Origin: a bacterium
Lineage (GTDB): Bacteria; Bacteroidota; Bacteroidia; Flavobacteriales_D; Crocinitomicaceae
Direction: 5' to 3'
Assembly: GCA_024742305.1 (NCBI GenBank)
Contig: JANSYQ010000002.1
Location: 186,001 to 250,000, forward strand
Length of the DNA stretch: 64,000 nucleotides
The position numbers and the translations under genes are program-made. Positions within the stretch are counted from its first letter, which is position 1, and each line of letters opens with the position of its first letter. The notes under the pieces were generated by a model. The model was not told where the DNA came from and did no database searches. It was given only the letters and a program-made list of their open reading frames with translations. Of this stretch, positions 51,441-60,589 are shown one piece after another.

Positions 51441-54400
51441 ATGAAGTACATCCACCTAACCCTATTAGTTCTTAGTTTTTTCATCATATCCCCCATTTTT
51501 TCGCAAGTAGATTCCATTCAAGTTGATGGGAAATATTACAAAGTTTACCCCATTCGGCAGCGAATGAATATCACCGAAGAATACTGGATCGCCGTAGACG
51601 ATGACGCCTATTTTCAAGATGAGGAAAATTATTTCAACGTATTCGGTGAAGAAGAATGGTTCTCGCGTGAAGCGTTCGATACAGCAGATGTAATTGACGA
51701 AGTAATGCTTCGCGAAGGTCTAGAAGGACGGTGGAAATCACTAACAAAAAAACGCCGTGGTTTTCGGGGGAAATTTATCAAAGCAGTTCGAAAAAAACCT
51801 TCCAGCTTATTGCAGCCATATATCGCCGATGACGTTGACGTATTACCCGCCTTCAACGCTTTACCCGATGGCGATTACGTTCAATTGTATACCGATTTCT
51901 GCTACCTGCAGGAAGATGGAACCTGCGAAGAACAAAAACCACGTGTTGCAGCTTACTTCAGTATGAAAAACAACCTGTTGGATGGGCCAGCTACTTGGGT
52001 AAATACCGAGGGCGATACACTACGATTTGGTCAGTATGAAAAAGGGCTTCGCAGCGGAACTTGGAAGTTCAATCGCATTGGTTCTAGGAGTTACTATTTC
52101 TACAGTTGGGAAGCCAAGTACTTTGCGAAAAACGGCGAGCGTTACATGGATACTGTGTACACAACGCTCAACTATCAAAATGGTGTACTTGAGGGCGCAT
52201 ACGAATATGATGCACCGAACAGACAGCATCGACTAACTGGTTTTTATGAAAATGGTGAACCCGCAGGAAATTGGCGATCATACCAAGGTGGTGTAATGGT
52301 GCTGAATAAAACCTATGCCGACGCCAATGATACCACGGTTTCTCACAAGCCCATTCTGCGTACATCGGCTCCCATAGAAAGTTACTTCGAGCCAAAGCCT
52401 GAATACAACTTTGCTGCCAAGTACGACGTTCGAACCATTCCGGAAATCATAACGTTCGACTTTGGAAACGAGGTGGAAGAAGCCCTCGAACTGGAAGAGG
52501 AAGGTTTTCAATCGCATACCTTAGAGTACGGTCGATACGAAATGGGAGAAGAAGGTTTGTATTACGATGAGTACGGAATGCCTATGAACAATGCACCGGA
52601 GCGCGTACGAGAACGATTAATGGTTAACCTGCCCGGATATCGCAGCATTTCTCCCGCTTTATTCGACCTCATTTATGACCCCAACCGTGATACAACAGAA
52701 ACGCGCGGCTATTTCATTGACAGTCTCGGTGCTACAATGCTCTATGATGGCGCTTACGAAATGTATTATCCCAACGGACAGTTGTTTCTGCGCTATCAGT
52801 TTGAGGACGGCACTCTAGTGAAAGAAGACACGCTTTTTTGGGACAATGGACAGCCTTGGGATGTCATTGAGTTTGTTCCTGACTCGAATCATTATTTGCG
52901 CACCGTCTACGATTATGTCGGAAACCAAACCAATGTAGCCATCTATGACTCACTGGGCGATTTTGTTCGCTACGACATTGAAGAAGAAATTGAGGAGAAA
53001 GACGAACTCCATATCGACGGTATTGTTGCGGAAAAATTTCCCTTGTCGACGCGCGAGAACTATTACGGGTACAACGGAAGCAACCACAAGAAGTTGAGAA
53101 CAATCTTCGATGGAAACTACTCGTATCGAAACCCAATCGTTTCCATTGATAGTATGATTCCCGATACGGCGTTCATTATGTATCGAGAGTATAACGGTTT
53201 TGATAAAAAATCACTTCTTCGATCCATTTCCTTCGACCCAACTACACGAACGTACTCACACAAAAACACTTCCTACACTGGAGTTGACTACACAATTACC
53301 GAGCGTACTTACACGGACAATTATAATAGCTGGACGGGCAAGAGTACTTGGAAATACGGCAAGTTCACCGTGTTGGAAACCGCCTCTGGAATTTGGCGCG
53401 AAGACCCTTTAAATCCTGCAGAGGATAGTACCTCGCGCATGGGACGCATTATGTACCCCTACGATGGATTCTACGTCACAACAGATATCGAAATTCTCAA
53501 AGATGGTGAACCATACACCGGCAAAGTGGTGATGAAGAACCGCTCCATGTTCAATCGAACGAGTAAAAACAAGTTGGTGACTCGTCAAAATTTATACGCC
53601 GATTCCCAAACAGCTGGAAAACGTTTGTACAAGTTCTTAAAACGAGGGAAAAAACATCGAACTCTCGACATCATCAGCGGTCCTTCAGAGTTTGAGTATG
53701 TTCCCTACTCCATTGCGTATAACTTGTTCCAAACGCCTAACAGTCGATTATTTGGCGGCTTCAGTTCAAAGTCGAACTTCGGTTGGGGCGGCGGAAAGCG
53801 CGTAAGAAAAGTGAAAGGACAATACTTCGAAGGTAAACCGCAAGGATACTGGTGCGGAAAGCGCTACGGAAAGTTGACGAGTGAAATTCAATTTGACCGC
53901 GGAGAAGAATTCGGCACGTACAAATCGTACGACATTGAATACGGCGCGAGCAAGTGGGAGCGTCTCCTATCAGAGGATTCATTGCCGAAGAAAAAAGTAC
54001 ACTACTTGGATGTAACCATGGAGTTCGATAAAGGACGTCGACAGGGTGCCTTCCGCGATTACAACTGGTATGGCGACGTGGAGTGGAAAGGTACATTCAA
54101 AGATGATTTTGAAGAAGGAGAATTTATCCGTCGTTATGACAGAGCCTACTCTGTTACGCAGTACAAAAACGGCTATCTCGATGGTTACGCTCAAACCTAC
54201 CTCACGTTCCCCGGCATGGACACAGTGCTTCTGTACGATTTGAACTTCCAAGACGGAACTTTGAATGGAGAGTCCAACACCTACCACATCAATGGGAAGT
54301 TGGCAAAACGCGGCTTTTTCTTGAATGGAGAGCCCATTGATGACTACGAAGCCTTCGATACATTGGGAGTTCAATATCACTACGTGAAGTTTCAATATGG

Positions 54401-55289
54401 ATTCCCAGTAGAAGAAAAAATTTGGGAAGAAAACGAATTGAGTTTGCGCTATCAGTTCGACTGGAAAGACTCTATCCCTTTTGACCCATCCGACTTAATG
54501 GAATCACAAAGTCTCGAACGACTACTTTCCGATTATGGCTACAACGACAATTTGTTGCAGCAGGCTTACTTCGGTCGCGAACGCCTAGTGAATAAGGATG
54601 GGTTGGCCTACCACATGACCAAGTTCTACCCGAACGACACCATTGCACGAATGGGACGTATCGATAACGGAAAGAAAATCGGGCTGTGGAAGTTCTATGA
54701 TTACGAAGGACAGTTTCTTTATAAGGTAGATTATTTCGACTCGATCATTGAAGTCAACGACTCCATACGCTTCAAATCGAAGGGGATTTTAACGCGCTTT
54801 AACGCTCTAGGCGACTCTACTTTTCGTGCGCACATCATCGAAAAGATGGAGAAATACGACTGTGCACATACCGATCATTACGAAATTCGTCAGTTGTATA
54901 CTGTTTGGGAAACTCCTGACAGCACCAATCGGATGAATGGTTACGTCCGGAACTATTACGACAACGGAGTGCTTCAAAACGAAGGACAAATGAAGGACGG
55001 ACTCCCAACAGGACTTTGGAAATATTACGATCCGTTTGGTAAACTCAACCTCATGGGATCCTTCGTTCAAGGAAAACGCAATGGGCGTTGGTTGCAAGGT
55101 GATTTAGAAAAGAAAAAATACCTCGGTGAAATTTGTTTGAACCCGAACTTGCCGAATTTGGAAAAAGAGAAGGAATACCGAGAAAATTTGCTCGATGTAA
55201 CCATCATCAATTACCAACTTGGGAAAACGGTGAGTAAGCAATACTTCGATCTGAACTTGAACAAGTATTCCGACATGATTGATGAATAA
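51441..55289 (+). CDS. Giant secreted MORN/YwqK-like repeat protein
   Basis: 1282 aa from the ATG at 51441 (signal peptide MKYIHLTLLVLSFFIISPIF). The open frame begins at a TTG at 51411, but a TATATTTA near-consensus -7 box overlaps that part; the ATG at 51432 is also possible. The body is a long series of MORN_2/YwqK-type repeats, pattern N-G-(Q/V)-x-F/Y...G, for example FGQYEKGLRSGTWKF, NGVLEGAYEYD, FYENGEPAGNWRSY, YYPNGQLFLRYQFEDG, MGRIDNGKKIGLWKFYDY, YYDNGVLQNEGQMKDGLPTG. It is coupled to the ExbD-like lipoprotein by an 8-bp overlap. The repeats are thought to form beta-hairpin sheets; no enzyme domain is visible. Confidence 0.85.
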   Translation: MKYIHLTLLVLSFFIISPIFSQVDSIQVDGKYYKVYPIRQRMNITEEYWIAVDDDAYFQDEENYFNVFGEEEWFSREAFDTADVIDEVMLREGLEGRWKSLTKKRRGFRGKFIKAVRKKPSSLLQPYIADDVDVLPAFNALPDGDYVQLYTDFCYLQEDGTCEEQKPRVAAYFSMKNNLLDGPATWVNTEGDTLRFGQYEKGLRSGTWKFNRIGSRSYYFYSWEAKYFAKNGERYMDTVYTTLNYQNGVLEGAYEYDAPNRQHRLTGFYENGEPAGNWRSYQGGVMVLNKTYADANDTTVSHKPILRTSAPIESYFEPKPEYNFAAKYDVRTIPEIITFDFGNEVEEALELEEEGFQSHTLEYGRYEMGEEGLYYDEYGMPMNNAPERVRERLMVNLPGYRSISPALFDLIYDPNRDTTETRGYFIDSLGATMLYDGAYEMYYPNGQLFLRYQFEDGTLVKEDTLFWDNGQPWDVIEFVPDSNHYLRTVYDYVGNQTNVAIYDSLGDFVRYDIEEEIEEKDELHIDGIVAEKFPLSTRENYYGYNGSNHKKLRTIFDGNYSYRNPIVSIDSMIPDTAFIMYREYNGFDKKSLLRSISFDPTTRTYSHKNTSYTGVDYTITERTYTDNYNSWTGKSTWKYGKFTVLETASGIWREDPLNPAEDSTSRMGRIMYPYDGFYVTTDIEILKDGEPYTGKVVMKNRSMFNRTSKNKLVTRQNLYADSQTAGKRLYKFLKRGKKHRTLDIISGPSEFEYVPYSIAYNLFQTPNSRLFGGFSSKSNFGWGGGKRVRKVKGQYFEGKPQGYWCGKRYGKLTSEIQFDRGEEFGTYKSYDIEYGASKWERLLSEDSLPKKKVHYLDVTMEFDKGRRQGAFRDYNWYGDVEWKGTFKDDFEEGEFIRRYDRAYSVTQYKNGYLDGYAQTYLTFPGMDTVLLYDLNFQDGTLNGESNTYHINGKLAKRGFFLNGEPIDDYEAFDTLGVQYHYVKFQYGFPVEEKIWEENELSLRYQFDWKDSIPFDPSDLMESQSLERLLSDYGYNDNLLQQAYFGRERLVNKDGLAYHMTKFYPNDTIARMGRIDNGKKIGLWKFYDYEGQFLYKVDYFDSIIEVNDSIRFKSKGILTRFNALGDSTFRAHIIEKMEKYDCAHTDHYEIRQLYTVWETPDSTNRMNGYVRNYYDNGVLQNEGQMKDGLPTGLWKYYDPFGKLNLMGSFVQGKRNGRWLQGDLEKKKYLGEICLNPNLPNLEKEKEYRENLLDVTIINYQLGKTVSKQYFDLNLNKYSDMIDE

Positions 55290-55749
55290 AAAGTACGTGC
55301 ATATTGCTCTTGCTTGCTTCGGATTGCTCATCCTTTTCTCTTGTAATTCTGATGAAAAGAAAATTGTGAAGCGACCGGCTCCTTCCATTCCTTCTCAACA
55401 AACGGAGGTATTGCGCAACGATGCCAATGCCATACAAATACGCCTCAACAATACCAACAAAGTGATGATTGAGGGCACGATTGTAGACAGCGTTCAATTA
55501 AAATCCCAATTGCGTTTGGCGAAACGGCAAAAGGGAGACACAGCCACTGTTGTTTTGCATGTGAAAGGTGATACTGACTTTGGAATGTTTGCCGCCGTAC
55601 ATAGAACTTTAGACGAGTTATTGTTGGAAGATCGAGACAGCATTGCGCAACTTCGTTTCAAAACTTTTTACGACAATCTTGAGGGTTCTCAACAGGCAAT
55701 TATACGACGTAAATACCACTTGAGAATCATCGAGAAAATGACGCGCTAA
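55282..55749 (+). CDS. ExbD/TolR periplasmic-domain lipoprotein
   Basis: 155 aa from the ATG at 55282, overlapping the MORN-like gene by 8 bp. A lipoprotein signal (NKKYVHIALACFGLLILFSC) replaces the usual transmembrane helix; the helix Asp essential for proton use in ExbD/TolR is missing. The following ~110 residues read as an ExbD periplasmic domain: NAIQIRLNNTNKVMIEGTIV, VVLHVKGDTDFGMFAAVHRT, ending KYHLRIIEKMTR. It may be a structural or scavenged relative that does not drive a motor. Its partner is probably the MORN-like protein. Confidence 0.7.
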   Translation: MNKKYVHIALACFGLLILFSCNSDEKKIVKRPAPSIPSQQTEVLRNDANAIQIRLNNTNKVMIEGTIVDSVQLKSQLRLAKRQKGDTATVVLHVKGDTDFGMFAAVHRTLDELLLEDRDSIAQLRFKTFYDNLEGSQQAIIRRKYHLRIIEKMTR

Positions 55750-55790
55750 GACGTTAAAGAAGCACAAAAACGTGTCTCCAAGAAGTATTT

Positions 55791-55820
55791 TGTTTAACTT
55801 TATACATCATTTGTTAAACA
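55791..55820. promoter_or_regulatory. Candidate TetR operator
   Basis: Perfect 8-bp arms TGTTTAAC / GTTAAACA separated by 14 bp, ending 3 bp before the TetR-like start codon, well placed for autorepression. Confidence 0.6.
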
Positions 55821-55823
55821 GTT

Positions 55824-56465
55824 ATGGAGAAAGAAGAAATCCTCAGTGCTTATTCCGATTATCTTTTGGATCATCAAGAGCGACCGAAATCCATGCATCA
55901 TTTTGCCAAACATCTTGAGGTTGGCGAGCAAGATATTTATGCCCACTTTGCTTCCTTCGAAGCCATGGAGTCGGGAATTATGGCGCATTTCGTTGAAAAC
56001 GCTCGAGACTTAACCATAGAACAGGCGTCCAATGACGAAGCCTTCACCGATCAACGAACGCAATTGGTCACCTTCTACCTCACACTTGTAGAAGTACTGA
56101 AAGCCAACCGAAGCCTCGTCTTACTCTTACTTCCAAAAGGAAAGGAGCAGCTGCAGGGATGGAAAAACTTGAAGTCGTCCAAAACCATTTTCTTGGATTA
56201 CGTTCGCAATCTCAACATCAAAATTGAAGCATTGTCGTTCATTCCAAGCGATAAGGTTAAGGAGAAGAGTGTGGAGCTAGCGGCATGGGGTCAATTCGTG
56301 ACCATTCTCAGTTTTTGGCTCAAAGATGAATCGCCCGATTTTGAACGCACTGACATCTTTATCGAAAAGAGTCTCAAGCTTAGTTTCGACATTTCAGACT
56401 CTACCATCTTGCAAAGCATTGTTGATCTTGGAAAGTTTGTCACCCAAAGTGAAACCGTCAAATAA
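55824..56465 (+). CDS. TetR-like regulator
   Basis: 213 aa, all helical. The N-terminal ~50 residues form a TetR-type HTH (SMHHFAKHLEVGEQDIYAHF), the rest a ligand/dimer domain typical in pattern but not in recognised sequence. 12 bp separate it from the ABC1-kinase gene, an arrangement I recall from many Bacteroidota. The palindrome 3 bp upstream is a likely own operator. Confidence 0.85.
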   Translation: MEKEEILSAYSDYLLDHQERPKSMHHFAKHLEVGEQDIYAHFASFEAMESGIMAHFVENARDLTIEQASNDEAFTDQRTQLVTFYLTLVEVLKANRSLVLLLLPKGKEQLQGWKNLKSSKTIFLDYVRNLNIKIEALSFIPSDKVKEKSVELAAWGQFVTILSFWLKDESPDFERTDIFIEKSLKLSFDISDSTILQSIVDLGKFVTQSETVK

Positions 56466-56477
56466 GCGCAGGAAGAG

Positions 56478-57824
56478 ATGAAAAAATTGGATAAAATTCC
56501 GACTTCGAAAACACAGCGTGCCGCCAAAATGCTGAAGGTGGGTACAGGTGTTGGAGCCAACTACGTGAAGTACTGGGGAAAGAAGCTTGTTTCGAATAAA
56601 GACGCTGCGAAAGAGGAATTGGACGAGGCCAATGCTGCGGTTATTTATGATGGTTTGAGCGAGATGAAAGGAAGCGCTTTGAAGGTAGCTCAAATGATGA
56701 GCATGGATCAAAGCATCCTCCCGAAAGCCTTTGTCGAAAAGTTCTCTCTCGCACAGTTTCAAGTTCCACCACTTTCTGCTCCGTTAGCGCGCAAGGTCCT
56801 CACCAAAGAACTTGGTAAATCTCCCGAAGAAGTTTACGATTCTTTTGACTACGATAGTCGTTTTGCGGCCAGTATCGGACAGGTACACGAAGCCTGGAAA
56901 GATGGTAAAAAACTAGCAGTGAAATTGCAATATCCGGGTGTAGCGAAGAGCATCAGTAGCGACCTTCAATTGGTGAAACCCGTTGCTATGCGCATGTTCA
57001 ATTTGAAAAACGAAGATGTTGCAGAGTATTTTGAGGAAGTGGAAAACAAGCTGAAGGAAGAAACGAATTACGTTTTGGAACTGCAACAACTACAGGAAGC
57101 CATTGATTCGTGCAGTGTTATCCCCAACTTAACTTTTCCGCAACCTTATGAATCACTCTCGACGGAAACCGTTCTCACCATGGAGTGGAAAGAGGGAAAA
57201 CACCTCTCGGAGTACGATCAACTGAATCCAACGCAAGAGCAACGCAATCAAATTGCCCAAACCTTGTGGGATTTCTATTTGTACCAAATTCATGAATTGC
57301 GCAAGGTTCACGCTGATCCGCATCCGGGAAATTTCATGGTAAATTCCGACAATGAATTGATTGCCCTAGATTTTGGTTGTGTGAAAGCGCTCCCCGATGA
57401 TTTCTATCATTCGTACTTTAAATTGACACACATAGAAAACATCACCAATCGAGAAGTGTTCATGGGAATTCTTCAAGAGCTGGACGTGATTACGGAAAAT
57501 GATTCTGATTGCGAAAAACAATTGTTGGCGGATACTTTCGAGCGATTGCTAACCATTGTGAACAAACCATTTCAGTCGGAAACCTTTGATTTTAGCTCAC
57601 CGGAATACTTCCATGAATTAATGCTCTTAGGCAATGAACTGAAGGATCAAAAAGAGCTTCGCAAATTATCCGGCAAGCGCGGGTCAAGACACTTTTTGTA
57701 TGTGAACCGCACACTTTTCGGGTTGTTAGGATTGATGAATGCACTGAACGCGGGTCCTGTGGATGTGTATCATCATGAGAAGTACTTGACACAGCCTTGG
57801 TCAAAGGAGAAGAAAGCTTCTTGA
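56478..57824 (+). CDS. ABC1/UbiB-family protein kinase-like protein
   Basis: 448 aa. Family features: MKGSALKVAQMMSMD (about 65-80), the Ala-rich loop RFAASIGQVHEAW, the ATP lysine in LAVKLQYPGVAKS, VHADPHPGNFMV (about 278) with the catalytic Asp, and IALDFGCVKALP (DFG). The usual KxGQ motif reads KVAQ here, a Gly-to-Ala change in the element that blocks protein-kinase activity in UbiB/ADCK proteins. UbiB relatives support quinone biosynthesis or lipid handling at the membrane; the role here is inferred from family only. Co-transcribed with the TetR-like gene. Confidence 0.9.
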   Translation: MKKLDKIPTSKTQRAAKMLKVGTGVGANYVKYWGKKLVSNKDAAKEELDEANAAVIYDGLSEMKGSALKVAQMMSMDQSILPKAFVEKFSLAQFQVPPLSAPLARKVLTKELGKSPEEVYDSFDYDSRFAASIGQVHEAWKDGKKLAVKLQYPGVAKSISSDLQLVKPVAMRMFNLKNEDVAEYFEEVENKLKEETNYVLELQQLQEAIDSCSVIPNLTFPQPYESLSTETVLTMEWKEGKHLSEYDQLNPTQEQRNQIAQTLWDFYLYQIHELRKVHADPHPGNFMVNSDNELIALDFGCVKALPDDFYHSYFKLTHIENITNREVFMGILQELDVITENDSDCEKQLLADTFERLLTIVNKPFQSETFDFSSPEYFHELMLLGNELKDQKELRKLSGKRGSRHFLYVNRTLFGLLGLMNALNAGPVDVYHHEKYLTQPWSKEKKAS

Positions 57825-57876
57825 AAGGCTTGGAAGAAAAAATATTGTGTGCTTTTTTTGAGAAGTATTTTGCTCA

Positions 57877-57896
57877 AATTCGACATTTCTCGAATT
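57877..57896. other. Inverted repeat in the 57825-58038 gap
   Basis: AATTCGA-CATTTC-TCGAATT, a perfect 7-bp stem without T run. The surrounding 214-bp gap between convergent genes also has GAGCGGAGTC (57912-57921). Nothing else seen. Confidence 0.4.
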
Positions 57897-58038
57897 GCCA
57901 AAATGTATTCTGAGCGGAGTCAAAAATCCACTTATAGCGTTGATTTTCTTTAATTATAGGATTCTTCAATCCGCCGATGGTAAATTTAATCGGTCATGAA
58001 CTAATCATTGGAGCAACAAAAAGCGCTCGATCGATACC

Positions 58039-59193
58039 TTACATTCCCAACTTCTTCTTCATTCCTTTTGAAAGTGCCTCTTGGTGCATGTACACGTAAA
58101 TTGTTTTCATCTTGAAGTAGCTCTCCGAAACATACAAGAATCCCTCTGGGTGATTTGAGGTTCCCCACGAGTTCTTCACCAAGAAATAGTTCGTTCCTTT
58201 TTGGTCTTTGTAAAGCCCAACGATGTGCATCAAATGATCGTCTTGCGTGGTTTTGTTCTCGTACCCTTCTTGGCGCAAGTCAGGCGTTACTTCTACCTCC
58301 GCAACTGGATTTAAAAAGCCGTCATTTTTAGAAGCTCCCAACAAATCGGTATCCACTGGATTAATCGCTATTCCATTCGAGTGACTGAACCCTTTTTCAG
58401 ATACATCGGCAGTCCAACCCACAGTGTATCCATTCTTGAGTGCAGTTACGGTAGCATCATACATTTCATTCATTTGCACATTGTATGATTCCTGTCGCGA
58501 CCAATTATCTGGAATTGCCAACGCGAAGGGTTCGTACATATCTTGATGCGTAAAAGAAGTTATGGAGACGTAATTGTCCATGTCCAGTCCCAAGTAACTC
58601 GAGAAAGATTGCGGCGTATATTCTTTTCCACCATACTCAAACTTAGTAACGTCTTGCCCGAGGTACGCATCCAAAATTCCCGAAATTGCTTGTTTCCATG
58701 CGGAGGTTAAACCGTTAAACCCACGACTTCCCATTTGCTGAATTACACCGTCCATAGCGCCTTTCAATACATTGTACATTTCGCTGTGGTTGTGCTTCTC
58801 TAAACCGTAGTTCAAACCATCATACGCCGATTGCGGAACCACTCCAAATTCTTCAATTACTGCAGGAATGTCGTGGAATTCGCCCCCTTGCCCGAAATTG
58901 GTTTTTCCATCCAATCGAACGTACATTTCTGCCTTTTTCTCATACGCTTTACGAACAATATACATTTCAGATAAGATGGTTTCGTCTTTACCCATTCGAA
59001 GTAGTTCCGACTCAAAAAATGACATTCCGGAAAAGCTCCAACAGGTACCTGAGTTGCCTTGACTTAACACTGGAGTTGCGTCCAAATGCACAATCTTTTC
59101 AAAAGCGTAATTGCTCTCTTCAGCGTTTGTTGTTTTCTCTTGTGCAAGTGCTGTGAAAGTCAGCACCGATAGTAAAAGCCCTAGGTATTTCAT
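58039..59193 (-). CDS. Secreted C1 (papain-family) cysteine peptidase
   Basis: 384 aa from the ATG at 59193 (signal peptide MKYLGLLLSVLTFTALAQ); the longer frame to 59220 crosses the promoter. Catalytic residues: Cys in QGNSGTCWSFSG (about 50), His in DDHLMHIVGLY (about 320) and Asn in VKNSWGTSNHPEG (about 340). The layout and the long insert between Cys and His match the bleomycin hydrolase/aminopeptidase C branch (C1B), usually cytoplasmic; here it is exported. It may trim peptides in the periplasm. Confidence 0.93.
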   Translation of the reverse strand: MKYLGLLLSVLTFTALAQEKTTNAEESNYAFEKIVHLDATPVLSQGNSGTCWSFSGMSFFESELLRMGKDETILSEMYIVRKAYEKKAEMYVRLDGKTNFGQGGEFHDIPAVIEEFGVVPQSAYDGLNYGLEKHNHSEMYNVLKGAMDGVIQQMGSRGFNGLTSAWKQAISGILDAYLGQDVTKFEYGGKEYTPQSFSSYLGLDMDNYVSITSFTHQDMYEPFALAIPDNWSRQESYNVQMNEMYDATVTALKNGYTVGWTADVSEKGFSHSNGIAINPVDTDLLGASKNDGFLNPVAEVEVTPDLRQEGYENKTTQDDHLMHIVGLYKDQKGTNYFLVKNSWGTSNHPEGFLYVSESYFKMKTIYVYMHQEALSKGMKKKLGM

Positions 59194-59207
59194 AATGAGA
59201 ATTTTGC

Positions 59208-59236
59208 CAAATATAGGCAATTGAAGGCTGAACCAA
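59208..59236 (-). promoter_or_regulatory. Promoter of the C1 peptidase
   Basis: TTG-N18-TATATTTG on the minus strand, with both elements of the consensus; the -7 box ends 14 nt before the ATG. A short inverted repeat TTGCC / GGCAA spans the -7 box. Confidence 0.75.
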
Positions 59237-59281
59237 GAATGGGCAAATAAGAATGTGATGAGTGGGGAAGTCCTTGGTTGA

Positions 59282-60532
59282 TTAACGCAATCTCCAACCC
59301 GTTAGCCCCATCGCATCCGCTTTTAGCTTGATAGTCTGGTACGCTTCCTCTGAGATCGCTCCTCCGGCAGAAACACGGTGCAATCCTCCTTTCATATCTA
59401 CGATGGAAGCATCCATTCCGTTCGCGCGTAATTTTGCCACCAAATTATCGGCATTGGATTTGTCTCCAAAGCATCCCACGACGTAGTGCATGGTATTCGC
59501 GTTGAAGTCTTGCTTTGTTTCGTTTGAGACAACTTCCGTCTGCGACTCATTGCTCGTTTCAACACTTGCTGCCACCTTTTTTTCCGGGAGTGCCACTTTG
59601 ATGTAGGTATCTCCTGAGAACTCGTAGGTATAAAACTTAATATCCTCCGGGATATCGGCAATTCTCTCGCTTAGGCTTTTTCCTTCTGTTTTCTCTTGTT
59701 CAACGGTTGAGGACTTCTTTACAGGTTTGTACGTTCCTTCCTCGCGCTTGTGAAAAGGGTTAAAGTCACTAAAAGATAGCATTCCCGACTCTAGAACATC
59801 GGTTTTTGCTGGAATCCAAATAGAATAAAAGGCAATCGGTAAAATGCAAGCAGCCGCAACATAGCGCCAAGCTCGATTTCTCGGTTTCGGATCCTCAGCC
59901 TTTGGTTCGGGAACCACCTCTTCTGTACTTGCCACCGGAGTCGGTTTTGCAATTGGAACAATTCGGGTGATCTGCTCTTTTTCTTCAGGCTTTGATTCCT
60001 CAGTCTTCGCGGCTTTTTCAATTGGAACGATCGGCGTTGTCTGCTTTTCTTCCTCTTCAACAATGGGAGCTGTTTCCTTGACGGAAATCTTCTGTTCCAC
60101 AATGCGTACATCTTCTTCCGATACGAAGTGAACCGAACTCAAACCGAAAGACTCCAACAACAAATTGGCAAATCGATCCTGCTCAAAACAAATGTTGCGT
60201 TCATCATCATAAAATAGATTTCCAACGCGCTCAATTTCAATGCGGCCGCCGTCTTTCAACGTAGCATGCCAACTCTCGACAAGCGATTTGAGCTCTTTAG
60301 CGGCTTCATCGTATGAGACCTTGTTTTCATTCGCAAACTCGTTCACCAAAAGACCATCGTTGTTCAATAGCTGACGATTGAATAAAATGGACTTTCCAGG
60401 TGGTAACATTGTACCGCTCTTATAATCAATACGAGCAGAGACACGCTGTGCTACAAACCCTCCAAAAGACGGAATGATTACGCAATTGTGGCGCAGTAAT
60501 AAATTACCAATAAGTTGCTCGACAGAAGTCAT
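59282..60532 (-). CDS. HU-CCDC81 / SPOR transmembrane protein
   Basis: 416 aa. The N-terminal ~140 residues are two HU-like domains of the bacterial CCDC81 type (LLLRHNCVIIPSFGGFVAQR, LPPGKSILFNRQLLNNDGLL). A long charged Glu/Lys/Pro linker follows, with one transmembrane helix (about 226-246, YVAAACILPIAFYSIWIPA), a second linker, and a C-terminal SPOR domain (about 345-416: YVVGCFGDKSNADNLVAKLR, GLHRVSAGG) that binds denuded peptidoglycan. The topology puts HU domains inside and SPOR in the periplasm, so it may link a cytoplasmic structure to the division-site wall. Confidence 0.9.
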   Translation of the reverse strand: MTSVEQLIGNLLLRHNCVIIPSFGGFVAQRVSARIDYKSGTMLPPGKSILFNRQLLNNDGLLVNEFANENKVSYDEAAKELKSLVESWHATLKDGGRIEIERVGNLFYDDERNICFEQDRFANLLLESFGLSSVHFVSEEDVRIVEQKISVKETAPIVEEEEKQTTPIVPIEKAAKTEESKPEEKEQITRIVPIAKPTPVASTEEVVPEPKAEDPKPRNRAWRYVAAACILPIAFYSIWIPAKTDVLESGMLSFSDFNPFHKREEGTYKPVKKSSTVEQEKTEGKSLSERIADIPEDIKFYTYEFSGDTYIKVALPEKKVAASVETSNESQTEVVSNETKQDFNANTMHYVVGCFGDKSNADNLVAKLRANGMDASIVDMKGGLHRVSAGGAISEEAYQTIKLKADAMGLTGWRLR

Positions 60533-60536
60533 ACTA

Positions 60537-60544
60537 CAAAGATA
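60537..60544 (-). promoter_or_regulatory. Leaderless-type -7 box of the HU/SPOR gene
   Basis: TATCTTTG on the minus strand, exact consensus, 4 nt (TAGT) before the ATG. Confidence 0.6.
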
Positions 60545-60589
60545 CAGATTTTGTCCTTCTTGCCTATATACGTTGGAGAGAAGGAAATG

